This document shows positions 16,733 to 24,689 of a DNA stretch of 50,172 bases, piece after piece. The stretch spans positions 1 to 50,172 of the forward strand of contig CAMAWR010000014.1 in the NCBI GenBank assembly GCA_945862045.1. Reading direction: 5' to 3'. Position 1 is the stretch's first letter; each line of letters begins with the position of its first letter. The notes beneath the pieces were generated by a model. It ran no database searches. It saw only the letters and a list, made by a program, of their open reading frames with translations, and was not told the origin of the DNA. This stretch comes from Bifidobacterium breve. GTDB lineage: Bacteria > Actinomycetota > Acidimicrobiia > Acidimicrobiales > Ilumatobacteraceae. The position numbers and the translations under genes were made by a program.

Positions 16733-17830
16733 CTACGCCCAGACGTCCAGCACCTGCCGGCGTAGTGCGCCGAAGGTGCCGGCAATGATTGCGCTGCGTG
16801 CTTGATTCATGAGCGCAATGGTCCAGGCCACATTGTGCAGCGACACGAGACGCGAGGCCGTCGGTTCACCCACCTGAAACAGATGCCGCAGAAAGCCCCG
16901 CGAATGCACCGTGCACACCGTGCATCCACATGTTTCGTCGATCGGGCCGCTGTCGTTGGTGAATTCAGCCCGCTTCAGATTCACCCGACCCCGTGACGTG
17001 AGGGCGGTGCCGTGACGACCGAGTCGAGTCTGCAAGACACAGTCGAATTGGTCGACACCAAGGCCGATGGCTTCGATCATCGACGCCGGATCGCCAACGC
17101 CCATCAGGTAACGCGGCTGATCTGCGGGCAACTCGGCAAGTGCTGCAGCAAGGGCCGGCAGCATTTGTTCGCGTGTTTCGCCAACCGACAAACCACCGAT
17201 GCCGTAGCCATCGAAGTTGCACGCCACGATCTGTTGTGCGCTTTCGCGACGCATGGCCTCACTCACGCCGCCCTGCACGATGCCAAAGAGCGACTGGTCG
17301 GTGCGCTGGTGCACGGCACGTGCCCGCGCGGCCCACAGCGTGGTGCGCCGCAGTGCCTCACGCACCACTTCATCGGTGGATGGCAGCGGTGGGCAAACGT
17401 CGAGCACCATTTGGATGTCGGCGCCGAGTTGTTCCTGGGTGGCGACTGCCGACTCGGGTGTGAATCGATGTTTGCTGCCGTCGTAGGTCGACGCGAACGT
17501 GACACCATCGTCGTCAACGTCGGGTTTCAACGAAAATACCTGGAAGCCCCCCGAGTCGGTGAGCGTCAGACCCTTCCAGCCGGCGAATGCTGCGAGGCCA
17601 CCGAGGTGCGCGACGGTGTCGGCACCGGGGCGCAACATGAGGTGATAGGTGTTGCCCAGCACGATCTGTGCCCCGAGTTGCTCGTAGTCGCTGGCACTCA
17701 GGTATTTGACCGCACCCCGCGTTCCCACCGGCATGAACGTGGGTGTCACATACGTGCCCCGGGCCAAAGTGACGATGCCGGCACGGGCGGAGCCATCGAC
17801 TGCACTCACATTGGTGTGGGCCTGAAACAT
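16733..17830 (-). CDS. tgt: tRNA-guanine transglycosylase
   Basis: Tgt (365 residues) exchanges guanine 34 for preQ1 in GUN-anticodon tRNAs, in queuosine synthesis. Features include TPTFMPVGTRGAVKYL, GNTYHLMLRPG and the nucleophile region LTDSGGFQVFSL. GIVQGGV, YGIGGLSVGE and the zinc-binding CGCTVC...H near the C-terminus also match. ATG 17830 is the start; sequence upstream of it overlaps queA. TAGTCT, made from the queA TAG stop, lies 7 nt before the ATG. With queA next to it, queuosine synthesis from preQ1 is supported; this window shows no genes for making preQ1. Confidence 0.96.
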   Translation of the reverse strand: MFQAHTNVSAVDGSARAGIVTLARGTYVTPTFMPVGTRGAVKYLSASDYEQLGAQIVLGNTYHLMLRPGADTVAHLGGLAAFAGWKGLTLTDSGGFQVFSLKPDVDDDGVTFASTYDGSKHRFTPESAVATQEQLGADIQMVLDVCPPLPSTDEVVREALRRTTLWAARARAVHQRTDQSLFGIVQGGVSEAMRRESAQQIVACNFDGYGIGGLSVGETREQMLPALAAALAELPADQPRYLMGVGDPASMIEAIGLGVDQFDCVLQTRLGRHGTALTSRGRVNLKRAEFTNDSGPIDETCGCTVCTVHSRGFLRHLFQVGEPTASRLVSLHNVAWTIALMNQARSAIIAGTFGALRRQVLDVWA

Positions 17831-17837
17831 CGTCGTC

Positions 17838-17843
17838 AGACTA
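17838..17843 (-). promoter_or_regulatory. Candidate leaderless -10 element TAGTCT for tgt, overlapping queA stop
   Basis: TAGTCT then GACGACG then ATG: 7 nt separate the hexamer from the tgt start, and its TAG is the queA stop codon. No Shine-Dalgarno sequence is visible. Function is inferred from spacing. Confidence 0.42.
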
Positions 17844-18863
17844 GGTGCGATGGCGGTCGAGCAGCATCGCATCACCGAACGACAGGAAGCGGTACTCGTG
17901 CTCGATGGCATGCGCGTACAACCGTCGCCAGCGTTCGCCGACGAACGCATCAATCATCATCAACAACGTGGTGCGTGGCATATGAAAATTGGTGAGCAGC
18001 ACATCCACATGCTGAAACGAAAACCCGCGGGTGATGAACAAATCCGTGCGCCCCGACGCGTGGCCCGTGGCCCCCAACGACTCGAGTGCACGAGTGGCCG
18101 TGGTGCCGATGGCGACCACACGTTTTGCTGAACTCAGCGCATGCTGCGTTTCGGCGGGCACGTGATACGACTCGCTGTGTATGACGTGTTCGAGTGGGTT
18201 GTCGACGGTGACCGGCGCGAACGTGTCGAGTCCCACCACCAATTCGACGGAAACGATCGGCACACCGCGCGCGCGCACCTCGGCGAGCAGCTCGGGGGTG
18301 AAATGCAGGCCAGCCGTCGGGGCTGCTGCTGACTTCGGGTCGCGGGCGTAGACCGTTTGATAACGACTCGCATCCACGAGGCGCTGCGAAATGTACGGCG
18401 GCAGTGGCATCTCGCCCAAACTCGCGATGACTGCATCGACATCGGCGACGACGAACCCCACCCGGAAGGTGTCGCCCTTGGTGCCGCGACCTTGCACACT
18501 CAACACCGGTGTGCCCGCGGCATCGTGCAGCACCTCATGTGGTTGCATCTTTCGCCCGGGGCGAATGAGGGCCTCCCACGCGCGATGCGTGGTGTCCAGT
18601 GGCTCGAGCAGCAGCACCTCCACTGCCCCGCCGGTGGCCCGCACGAGGCGCAAGCGCGCCGGCAGCACCTTGGTGTCGTTGACCACCACCACATCGCCGT
18701 CCTGCAACAACTGCGGAAAGTCGCGCATCACTGCATCACGCGGCGCACCCGACCCATCGTCGACCAACAGTCGTGCCGAGTCGCGCGGCTCGATGGGTGT
18801 TTGGGCGATCAATCGATCGGGCAGTTGGTAGTCGATGTCAGAGAGTTGCATCAACCGTTGCAT
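17841..18863 (-). CDS. queA: S-adenosylmethionine:tRNA ribosyltransferase-isomerase
   Basis: QueA (340 residues) transfers the ribosyl part of SAM to preQ1-modified tRNA to give epoxyqueuosine. DYQLPDRLIAQTPIEPRDSARLL is the family N-terminus. GDVVVVNDTKVLPARL, PTAGLHFTPELL and HVDVLLTNFHMPRTTLLM follow in order. The start is either ATG 18863, which shares a base with the transporter stop (TGATG), or ATG 18851 four codons later. I chose 18863 because of the coupling. The open frame runs further upstream but only through the transporter gene in another frame. Confidence 0.95.
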   Translation of the reverse strand: MQRLMQLSDIDYQLPDRLIAQTPIEPRDSARLLVDDGSGAPRDAVMRDFPQLLQDGDVVVVNDTKVLPARLRLVRATGGAVEVLLLEPLDTTHRAWEALIRPGRKMQPHEVLHDAAGTPVLSVQGRGTKGDTFRVGFVVADVDAVIASLGEMPLPPYISQRLVDASRYQTVYARDPKSAAAPTAGLHFTPELLAEVRARGVPIVSVELVVGLDTFAPVTVDNPLEHVIHSESYHVPAETQHALSSAKRVVAIGTTATRALESLGATGHASGRTDLFITRGFSFQHVDVLLTNFHMPRTTLLMMIDAFVGERWRRLYAHAIEHEYRFLSFGDAMLLDRHRT

Positions 18864-20068
18864 CACGCACCAAAGAGACGGTGCAGCCGCAACTTGGTGC
18901 CCACCCACACGGCAAACGCAACGACCACCAGAAACACGATGCCCGAAACGGCGAAAGCCTGCGTTCCGGAAAGCAGCACCCCCACGGTGCAGCCCAACGC
19001 GGTGAGCGACCCCCAACCAAGCAGCACCCCGCCGACGAGCGCTGTTGCCGAGTTGCCGACGGTCGGCTTTTGCACGGCGAAGCGCCCGCCACCGACGGCC
19101 ATCGCGAGTGAGGCAACGACGAAACCGATGATCAGCCAACCATTGTTGGTGACCGCCGTGGTCACGAGTGCCACGCAGCCACGCATCATGTCGATGCCGT
19201 GCAGCACCTCGGGCAGGGCACCACGGCCATCGAGATAGCTGCGGCTCAGTGTGCTGAGTTGCGATGTGACACCGAGTGGCGTGGTGCGCAGGTACGCCGC
19301 GATACCGATGCCGCCAACGATTGCACCGGTCGCCACCGGTGACCAGCGACGCACGAGCAGCAACTCATAAACGTCACCCACGTTCGACAAGCGACGCGGG
19401 ACGCCCGCCTGGGACGTGTCGTCGGGCGAACGATCCCATTTCACGAGCAGTGCCGCAACCATGACCGCGACCACGAGCACGATGAGCAACGACCCGGAGT
19501 ATCCGAACCAACGGGGCAACCACCACACGGGGCTTTCGCTCACTTGTTCGAGATACAAGGTATTCCAGGTGAAAAATCCGAGCCCGAAACCCACGAGCGA
19601 GCCCAACAATGCTGGAATCGCCCGCAGATAGCCCTGACCGATTCGATACAGATGCCCGCTGATGCACGCCCCCGAAAGCACCATGCCGATGCCGAACGCG
19701 AATGCGCCAAGCACGAGCGGCACGCTCACCGGAGAGATATGGGCAGCCGGCGGCAGACCCTCACCCTTGGGGTTCGGCAGGTACAAACTGAACATCAGCG
19801 CGTACCCGATGGCTCCGACTGCAATCGCTGTGACGATGGAATTCAACTGGCGGGTCTTCCGCTCTTCGAAGGCCTCACGAAACAAACAAAAAAAGCAGAA
19901 GCGCCCCCGCTCGAAGGCCAAACCCAGTGCTGCACCAATCAGGAGCGACACTGGCCGACCAGGGTCGGCCGTTGCCCCGCGACTGAGCACGAAAGCAACC
20001 ACGACGATGCCGCTGAGTGCGGCAGCGGCAAACGTCAGTGGTGCTTTCTTTGCAGTAATGATCGTCAT
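18863..20068 (-). CDS. YeeE/YedE-family sulfur-compound transporter
   Basis: This 401-residue polytopic membrane protein has about ten hydrophobic segments. It matches the YeeE/YedE (TsuA/SoxT-like) family, whose members import thiosulfate or related sulfur compounds through relays of conserved cysteines. Visible cysteines are C58 and C61 (RFCFFCLF), C135 (SGACISGHLYR), C298 (MRGCVAL) and C360 (ALGCTVG); the last three sit in Gly-rich motifs typical of the two half-repeats. It lies 63 bp downstream of an exported sulfurtransferase and shares a base with the queA start. I infer uptake of sulfur delivered by that enzyme. Selenium transport is a less likely alternative. Confidence 0.85.
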   Translation of the reverse strand: MTIITAKKAPLTFAAAALSGIVVVAFVLSRGATADPGRPVSLLIGAALGLAFERGRFCFFCLFREAFEERKTRQLNSIVTAIAVGAIGYALMFSLYLPNPKGEGLPPAAHISPVSVPLVLGAFAFGIGMVLSGACISGHLYRIGQGYLRAIPALLGSLVGFGLGFFTWNTLYLEQVSESPVWWLPRWFGYSGSLLIVLVVAVMVAALLVKWDRSPDDTSQAGVPRRLSNVGDVYELLLVRRWSPVATGAIVGGIGIAAYLRTTPLGVTSQLSTLSRSYLDGRGALPEVLHGIDMMRGCVALVTTAVTNNGWLIIGFVVASLAMAVGGGRFAVQKPTVGNSATALVGGVLLGWGSLTALGCTVGVLLSGTQAFAVSGIVFLVVVAFAVWVGTKLRLHRLFGA

Positions 20069-20080
20069 TGCAGTTTCAGT

Positions 20081-20112
20081 CTTGCCGCTCTAGCGCAGTG
20101 AAATGCGGCAAG
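20081..20112 (-). promoter_or_regulatory. Intercistronic inverted repeat between sulfurtransferase and transporter genes
   Basis: A perfect 8-bp inverted repeat, CTTGCCGC with 16-nt spacer then GCGGCAAG, fills the gap before the transporter start. A second one, GGCTGA with 12-nt spacer then TCAGCC (20114-20137), spans the sulfurtransferase stop codon. Neither is followed by a T-run, so a classical terminator is unlikely. An mRNA processing, stability or attenuation element is possible. Confidence 0.45.
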
Positions 20113-20131
20113 TGGCTGAGGCCGTCGAAGA

Positions 20132-21109
20132 TCAGCCTTTACCCCACACGGTGCCGGTCGGGTTGACAATCGGTACGCCCACCGAGTTGCCGTATTCCGT
20201 CCACGAACCGTCGTACAACTTCACCTCGTAGCCGAGAATCTCGCTGAGCACGAACCAGGTGTGCGCAGCACGTTCACCGATTCGGCAGTACACCGTGACT
20301 TTCTTCTTGCCATTGATGCCCTTGGCGTCATAGAGGGCCTTCAATTCGGCTGCCGGACGGAAAGTGCCGTCCGGTGCCACTGCCAGACCCCATGGAACAT
20401 TTTGTGCACCAGGAATGTGTCCGGCGCGAATCGCCAATTCTTGGAAGCCTGCTGGAGCGAAGATTTTTCCGCTGAATTCGTCGACCGAACGAATGTCCAC
20501 CAGTTTGGTGGTGCGATCCTCTTTTGTGGCAATCTTCACGACGTCACCGAGACGGGCGCGCAAGTTGGTGTTGGGCGCAGTGGCGACGAAGTTGCCGGCC
20601 GGCAGCACGGGTGCGACGGGCGACAGGGCGCGACCATCTTTTACCCATTTGTCACGACCACCGTTCAAGATGCTCACGTCGGCATGACCATAGGTGCGGA
20701 AAATCCACACACCCCAGGCGGCGAACCAGTTGTACTTGTCGCCGTACAACACCACTTTGGTGTCTTTGTCGATGCCTGCGGCGCGCGCCGCTTTTTGGAA
20801 CTGGGCTTGGCTGGCGATATCTCGGTTGATCGGATCCACGAATTCGGTGTGCCAGCGGAAGTTGACCGCGTTCGGGATGTGGCCTTTTTCGTACACGCCA
20901 GGGTCGGTGCTCACTTCGATGATGCGCACCTTCGGGTTGTTCAAGTTGGCTTCCAGCCAGGCCGCTTCGACGATCGTGGCACGGGGCGTCTTGGCTACTG
21001 CAGTGTGGCTCGCTGCTTGGGCAGCTGACGGCACGATGAGTGCAGCGAGCGGGACAAGCAGGAAGCGCAGTGCGGTGCGCCTCGCGGTTGAGCGTGTGGG
21101 GTACGACAT
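20132..21109 (-). CDS. Exported rhodanese-type thiosulfate sulfurtransferase
   Basis: This 325-residue two-domain rhodanese has an N-terminal signal peptide. The region RSTARRTALRFLLVPLAALI ends in PSAAQA before SHT, with likely cleavage near residue 33. The paired arginines weakly resemble a Tat signal, but Sec is also possible. The first rhodanese domain has Asp (GDKYNW) where a catalytic Cys would be and is probably structural. The second has the active loop CRIGER with Cys275. The body resembles actinobacterial CysA/SseA thiosulfate sulfurtransferases, which are cytoplasmic. Export plus an adjacent sulfur transporter suggests extracytoplasmic sulfane-sulfur transfer before uptake. Confidence 0.9.
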   Translation of the reverse strand: MSYPTRSTARRTALRFLLVPLAALIVPSAAQAASHTAVAKTPRATIVEAAWLEANLNNPKVRIIEVSTDPGVYEKGHIPNAVNFRWHTEFVDPINRDIASQAQFQKAARAAGIDKDTKVVLYGDKYNWFAAWGVWIFRTYGHADVSILNGGRDKWVKDGRALSPVAPVLPAGNFVATAPNTNLRARLGDVVKIATKEDRTTKLVDIRSVDEFSGKIFAPAGFQELAIRAGHIPGAQNVPWGLAVAPDGTFRPAAELKALYDAKGINGKKKVTVYCRIGERAAHTWFVLSEILGYEVKLYDGSWTEYGNSVGVPIVNPTGTVWGKG

Positions 21110-21133
21110 GTGGTGAACTACTTTCTTGGTAAA

Positions 21134-21156
21134 GGAATTGACCTGAAATCAATTCC
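21134..21156 (-). promoter_or_regulatory. 8-bp inverted repeat (hairpin or operator) in the sulfur-module leader
   Basis: GGAATTGA, 7 nt, TCAATTCC is a perfect inverted repeat whose near edge is about 25 nt upstream of the sulfurtransferase ATG. An overlapping repeat, CCGAC, 7 nt, GTCGG, lies at 21155-21171 and shares two bases with it. The two cannot fully form at once. They could be an operator or a switching RNA structure. Confidence 0.5.
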
Positions 21157-21175
21157 GACTGGTTTGGTCGGCTTT

Positions 21176-21204
21176 AACGTAGTCAGTCCACAGGCGAAAT
21201 GCAA
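21176..21204 (-). promoter_or_regulatory. Possible promoter of the sulfur module
   Basis: TTGCAT (21199-21204) and TACGTT (21176-21181) are separated by 17 nt, upstream of the two inverted repeats. Match to consensus is only partial. Since the module is an insertion with a 163-bp gap before it, a promoter somewhere in this gap is likely; its exact place is uncertain. Confidence 0.3.
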
Positions 21205-21206
21205 CT

Positions 21207-21231
21207 CTTTTGGTCAACAATTGCCAAAAAG
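21207..21231. promoter_or_regulatory. 25-bp imperfect palindrome upstream of the sulfur module
   Basis: CTTTTGG-T-CAA, a 3-nt centre, then TTG-C-CAAAAAG form a near-perfect palindrome with one mismatch and one extra A. On the minus strand it contains TTGACC, a good -35-like hexamer. It could be an operator over the promoter or a weak ruvB-distal terminator; no T-run follows on the minus strand. Confidence 0.35.
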
Positions 21232-21238
21232 CAGTAAA

Positions 21239-21281
21239 TACGGGCTAAATCAGTACGGCTACAACAGCACGGCTAAAACAG
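21239..21281. repeat. Three 14-15 bp tandem repeats starting at the ruvB stop codon
   Basis: On the minus strand the units read CTGTTTTAGCCGTG, CTGTTGTAGCCGTA and CTGATTTAGCCCGTA. The first contains the last codons and TAG stop of ruvB; the other two lie directly downstream. Every unit contains TAG. There are no spacers, so this is not CRISPR-like. Confidence 0.7.
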
Positions 21282-22292
21282 TTCAGGCGAGCGATCGGGC
21301 GGGGTCAACCCCAAGTGCAGATACGCCGCCGCTGTCGCCACCCGACCCCGTGGTGTGCGCGCCAACAGGCCCTCGCGAATCAGGAACGGCTCGTACACAT
21401 CCTCGATCGTTTCGGTCTGCTCGCTGACCGCAATGGCCAACGTGGACAATCCCACCGGCCCCCCACCGAAACGCTCACAGATGATCTGCAGCACCGAGCG
21501 GTCGACTTTGTCGAGACCCAAGCGGTCGACCCCGAACACCCGCAATGCTTCGTCGGCAACGGCGGCGGTCACTGCCCCACTGTTGCGCACCTGGGCAAAA
21601 TCGCGCACCCGGCGCAACAACCGGTTGGCGATGCGGGGCGTGCCCCGTGAACGCGAGGCAATTTCGTGGGCCGCATCGTGGTCGATGGCGACATCCAAGA
21701 TGCCCGCGGCACGCTGCACGATCTGGCGCAATTCATCGGGCTCGTAATACTCGAGCCGCGCCACCAACCCGAACCGGTCGCGCAACGGCCCGGTGATCAT
21801 GCCCGTGCGGGTGGTGGCACCGATCAACGTGAACCGAGGCAACGTGAGGCGAATCGACGATGCGGCCGGGCCCTTGCCGACGACGATGTCAATCTGAAAA
21901 TCTTCCATGGCGGGATACAGGATTTCTTCGACCACCCGCGACAAGCGATGCACCTCATCGATGAACAACACGTCGCGTTCTTCGAGTTTGGTGAGGATGG
22001 CCGCCAGATCACCGGCGCGCTCGAGTGCCGGGCCCGAGGTGACATGAAACTTGGCCCCCATTTCGGCCGCCACGATGCCCGCCATCGTGGTCTTGCCCAA
22101 CCCCGGCGGCCCAGCCAGCAACAAATGATCGGCGGCTTCGTTGCGTTGCCGCGCAGCCTCGAGCACGATCGCCAGATGTCTCTTGAGTTCTTGTTGACCG
22201 ACGAAATCTGCCAGTTTGCGCGGCCGCAGGGCGCTGTCGGTGCGCTGGTCGTGATCGTCGCGGGCAACGGGGTCGACGAACTCCTCACGCAC
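21273..22292 (-). CDS. ruvB: Holliday junction branch-migration ATPase RuvB
   Basis: RuvB (339 residues) is the hexameric AAA+ motor that drives branch migration with Ruv[13 protein letters not shown] precedes Walker [16 protein letters not shown], Walker B is LFIDEVHRL, and [19 protein letters not shown] covers sensor 1 and the conserved arginines. The C-terminal winged helix contains PRGRVAT. It overlaps ruvA by 8 nt, completing ruvC-ruvA-ruvB. Its last codons form the first unit of a three-unit tandem repeat that continues into the downstream gap. Confidence 0.97.
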   Translation of the reverse strand: MREEFVDPVARDDHDQRTDSALRPRKLADFVGQQELKRHLAIVLEAARQRNEAADHLLLAGPPGLGKTTMAGIVAAEMGAKFHVTSGPALERAGDLAAILTKLEERDVLFIDEVHRLSRVVEEILYPAMEDFQIDIVVGKGPAASSIRLTLPRFTLIGATTRTGMITGPLRDRFGLVARLEYYEPDELRQIVQRAAGILDVAIDHDAAHEIASRSRGTPRIANRLLRRVRDFAQVRNSGAVTAAVADEALRVFGVDRLGLDKVDRSVLQIICERFGGGPVGLSTLAIAVSEQTETIEDVYEPFLIREGLLARTPRGRVATAAAYLHLGLTPPDRSPELF

Positions 22293-22875
22293 GACGGGCC
22301 CCCAACAGACTCAGCGCCTCGCGCAACATGGTGGCGGCATCGTCACTAAGGGTCAGTTCGCGCAAGACGGCGCGAATCTCGGTGTCGTCATATCCCAGAC
22401 CAATGAGTGCATCGCGCACATCGCTCATGCCGCCGCCACGCTCACCGACCGCTCGCGGCTCGTCAATCGTGGGCAAATTCAGTCGATCCTTGAGTTCCAG
22501 CAAGAGACGCTCCGCAGTTTTTTTGCCCACGCCCGAAACGGTGGTCAGCCCGGCGACATCCCCCGCCAACACGATGTCAACGAGCGCCCGCGGTGAGTGC
22601 GTGGCCAAAATTGCCATCGCCAACGAAGGCCCGATGCCGTTGGTTTCGATGAGCACCTCGAACGTGCGTCGCTCGTCGCGATCGAGGAAGCCGAACAACG
22701 ACTCAGCGTCGTCACGCACATGGTGATGCACGTGCAAAAAAGCATCGGTCGTCGGCTCGAGTTCACCGAGCGTGCGCGGCGTGACGCTCACGACATAGCC
22801 GACACCAGCAACGTCGAGCAGCACGGTGGAGTCGCTCATGCGCTCGAGCACGCGTCCGCGCAGTGAACCAATCAT
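22285..22875 (-). CDS. ruvA: Holliday junction DNA-binding protein RuvA
   Basis: RuvA (196 residues) forms the tetrameric junction-binding platform for RuvB. The N-terminal [29 protein letters not shown] is the OB-fold domain. [12 protein letters not shown] and [20 protein letters not shown] are the two helix-hairpin-helix motifs. The C-terminal domain that touches RuvB follows a short linker. Its start overlaps the ruvC stop as ATGA and its stop overlaps ruvB. Confidence 0.96.
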   Translation of the reverse strand: MIGSLRGRVLERMSDSTVLLDVAGVGYVVSVTPRTLGELEPTTDAFLHVHHHVRDDAESLFGFLDRDERRTFEVLIETNGIGPSLAMAILATHSPRALVDIVLAGDVAGLTTVSGVGKKTAERLLLELKDRLNLPTIDEPRAVGERGGGMSDVRDALIGLGYDDTEIRAVLRELTLSDDAATMLREALSLLGARRA

Positions 22876-23438
22876 CTCGCTCGTGCTCCGGCCACGCTGC
22901 GGGCAAACGGTTCAGTCGCGATATGACACAGCGCCAGCGCCGCGGCATCGGCTGCGTCGGCGGGCGTCGGCAGGGTGCGCAACCCGAACCGCAGTTGCAC
23001 CATGCGCGCAATGTCGTCTTTGCTCGCGGCTCCAAACCCCGCAACTGCACTCTTGACCTGTGTGGGGGTGTACTGCACGACGCGACAACCGCGCAACGCC
23101 GCCATCGCCAAGACCACGCCGCTCACCTGCGCCACGCTCATCGCGGTGCGGGTGTTGTGCTGAAAAAACACCCGCTCAACGGCCACCGCCGTCGGCGAAA
23201 ACTCATCGAACAATGCCAGCAGATCGGTCTGTAAATGCGCCAGGCGCAACGGCAGTTCTTCTGCGGGCGACGTCGTCAACACACCAAGTGAATGCAGCGA
23301 CGGCTGGGCGGTGGCATGCGCACCAGGTTGCACGATGGCGTATCCACAGCGAGTCAACCCCGGGTCGATGCCGAGCACGAGACCGGCGGATTGATTGCCC
23401 TGCCGGGCATCGTTGGACCCTTGACGGGGGGCGAACAT
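22872..23438 (-). CDS. ruvC: Holliday junction endonuclease RuvC
   Basis: RuvC (188 residues) resolves Holliday junctions. LGIDPGLTRCGYAIV carries the first catalytic Asp, VAVERVFFQHNTRTA the Glu, and the C-terminal DAADAAALALCH the remaining acidic pair. ATG 23438 is chosen; upstream in-frame sequence overlaps the peroxiredoxin gene. TAGAAT, using the peroxiredoxin TAG stop, lies 7 nt before the ATG, so ruvCAB probably also has a local leaderless promoter. The extra 15 or so residues before the core are polar and may be disordered. Confidence 0.95.
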   Translation of the reverse strand: MFAPRQGSNDARQGNQSAGLVLGIDPGLTRCGYAIVQPGAHATAQPSLHSLGVLTTSPAEELPLRLAHLQTDLLALFDEFSPTAVAVERVFFQHNTRTAMSVAQVSGVVLAMAALRGCRVVQYTPTQVKSAVAGFGAASKDDIARMVQLRFGLRTLPTPADAADAAALALCHIATEPFARSVAGARAR

Positions 23439-23445
23439 ATGTTTG

Positions 23446-23451
23446 ATTCTA
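23446..23451 (-). promoter_or_regulatory. Candidate leaderless -10 element TAGAAT for ruvC, overlapping peroxiredoxin stop
   Basis: TAGAAT then CAAACAT then ATG: the hexamer ends 7 nt before ruvC and its TAG is the stop of the peroxiredoxin gene. TAGAAT is close to the ideal -10. Function is inferred. Confidence 0.5.
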
Positions 23452-23907
23452 GCCGATGGCGGTGATCGCATCGACCAATTCTTTGACCGGCCGATAGGTG
23501 ACCCCGACGACCGCCCGATGGGCATAGCGAATCACGCCCACGGCATCGAGCACGAACACGCTGCGCCGCGGCAGGTTCATGAGGCCCAGCACGTCGTAGG
23601 CCCGATGCACCGATTTATCGACATCAGAGAGCAGCGGAAAGCCGAAACCGTGTTTGGCGGCAAACTTTTCGTGACTCGCCACGTCTTGTGCCGAAATGCC
23701 GATGACCTGGGCCGACAACCCGGCGAACTGGGTCAGCTCGTCGTTGTAGGAGCACAACTGCTTGGTGCACACCGGCGTGTTGTCACCCGGATAAAACACG
23801 AGCACCACCGGCGCGCCGCGCAGTTGGGCGAGTGAATACGAACGCCCACCGGTGCCCGGCAACGTAAAAACGGGGGCGACGTCACCGACTTCGACCGAGC
23901 GACTCAT
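23449..23907 (-). CDS. bcp: Peroxiredoxin (BCP/PrxQ type)
   Basis: This 152-residue thiol peroxidase reduces hydroperoxides. The core motif YPGDNTPVCTKQLC contains the peroxidatic Cys of the PxxxTxxC motif and a second Cys five residues later, the PrxQ/BCP spacing for an intramolecular disulfide. DVGDVAPVFTLPG-type N-terminal and RSVFVLDAVGVIRYAH C-terminal segments fit. ATG 23907 is the start. TACGGT lies exactly 6 nt upstream of it, in the 25-bp gap after yebC. In a mycothiol-making organism the reductant could be thioredoxin or mycoredoxin. Confidence 0.92.
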   Translation of the reverse strand: MSRSVEVGDVAPVFTLPGTGGRSYSLAQLRGAPVVLVFYPGDNTPVCTKQLCSYNDELTQFAGLSAQVIGISAQDVASHEKFAAKHGFGFPLLSDVDKSVHRAYDVLGLMNLPRRSVFVLDAVGVIRYAHRAVVGVTYRPVKELVDAITAIG

Positions 23908-23913
23908 ACCGAC

Positions 23914-23919
23914 ACCGTA
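23914..23919 (-). promoter_or_regulatory. Candidate leaderless -10 element TACGGT for the peroxiredoxin gene
   Basis: TACGGT then GTCGGT then ATG: 6-nt spacing to the start codon, within the 25-bp gap after yebC. The same hexamer appears before npdG. Function is inferred. Confidence 0.48.
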
Positions 23920-23932
23920 GCCCACCGACTGG

Positions 23933-24682
23933 TCATGAGGCAGCCGCTTCGAGCAGTTCTTCGGAGATGTCGAAGTTGGAATACACGTCCTGCACATCGT
24001 CATGTTCTTCGAGTTCATCCAGAATCTTGAGAATCGCCTTCGCGACACCCACGTCGGTGACGGCCACGGTTTGTGACGACACCATCGTGCTCTCGGCAGA
24101 CTGCACGGGTAGCGCGGCGGCCTCCAACGCGGTTTTTACTTCCCACACTTTGGTGGCATCACACGTCACGCGCCAGACCGAACCGTCGTCGAGCATGTCG
24201 TCGGCACCGTGCTCGAGCACGGCATTCATCACGTCGTCTTCCGGGGCGGTGCGATCCACCAGAATCACACCGCGACGACTGAATTGCCAGCCCACCGCAC
24301 CAGGGGCAGCCATCGAGCCACCACCTTTGCTGAAAATTGCCCGCACGTCCGACGCGGTGCGGTTGCGATTGTCGGTGAGGATGTCGATGAGTAGCGCCAC
24401 CCCGCCGGGTGCATATGCCTCGTAGGTGATTGCTTCGTAATTGGAACCCTGCGCTTCACCCGTGGCGCGCTTGACCGCGCGGTCGATGGCATCATTGGTC
24501 ATCGACGACGCCTTTGCTTTTTGAATGATCGTGCGCAGCGGTGCGTTGGTCGCCGGGTCTCCCCCACCTAGGCGGGCAGCTACGTCGATTTGCCGCGCCA
24601 GTTTGGCGAATGTCTTGCCTTTCTTCTGGTCAATGATCGCTTTCTTGCGTTTGATCGTTGCCCATTTGGAATGACCAGACAT
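23933..24682 (-). CDS. yebC: YebC/PmpR family protein
   Basis: The 249-residue protein begins MSGHSKWATIKRKKAIIDQKKGK, the invariant YebC N-terminus, followed by the three-domain TACO1-like fold (YEAYAPGGVALLIDILTDNRNRTASDVR, then FSRRGVI). Members have been described as transcription regulators and, more recently, as factors that help ribosomes through proline-rich stretches. A GAGG ribosome-binding site precedes the ATG. It follows pdxS-pdxT with 7 bp spacing, as in mycobacteria. Confidence 0.95.
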   Translation of the reverse strand: MSGHSKWATIKRKKAIIDQKKGKTFAKLARQIDVAARLGGGDPATNAPLRTIIQKAKASSMTNDAIDRAVKRATGEAQGSNYEAITYEAYAPGGVALLIDILTDNRNRTASDVRAIFSKGGGSMAAPGAVGWQFSRRGVILVDRTAPEDDVMNAVLEHGADDMLDDGSVWRVTCDATKVWEVKTALEAAALPVQSAESTMVSSQTVAVTDVGVAKAILKILDELEEHDDVQDVYSNFDISEELLEAAAS

Positions 24683-24689
24683 CGTTGCC

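Noticed and set aside
20081-20137. Rho-independent terminator between sulfurtransferase and transporter
   Set aside because: The stems are clear, but no T-run follows on the minus strand, and the two genes look co-transcribed.
21239-21281. Tandem repeats at ruvB as a CRISPR remnant
   Set aside because: Units are directly adjacent without spacers, and no cas gene is present. The same applies to the dnaE repeats.
21110-21427. A plus-strand open frame of 105 codons over the sulfur-module leader
   Set aside because: It runs from the leader into the antisense of ruvB, has no conserved pattern, and the region is better explained as regulatory DNA.
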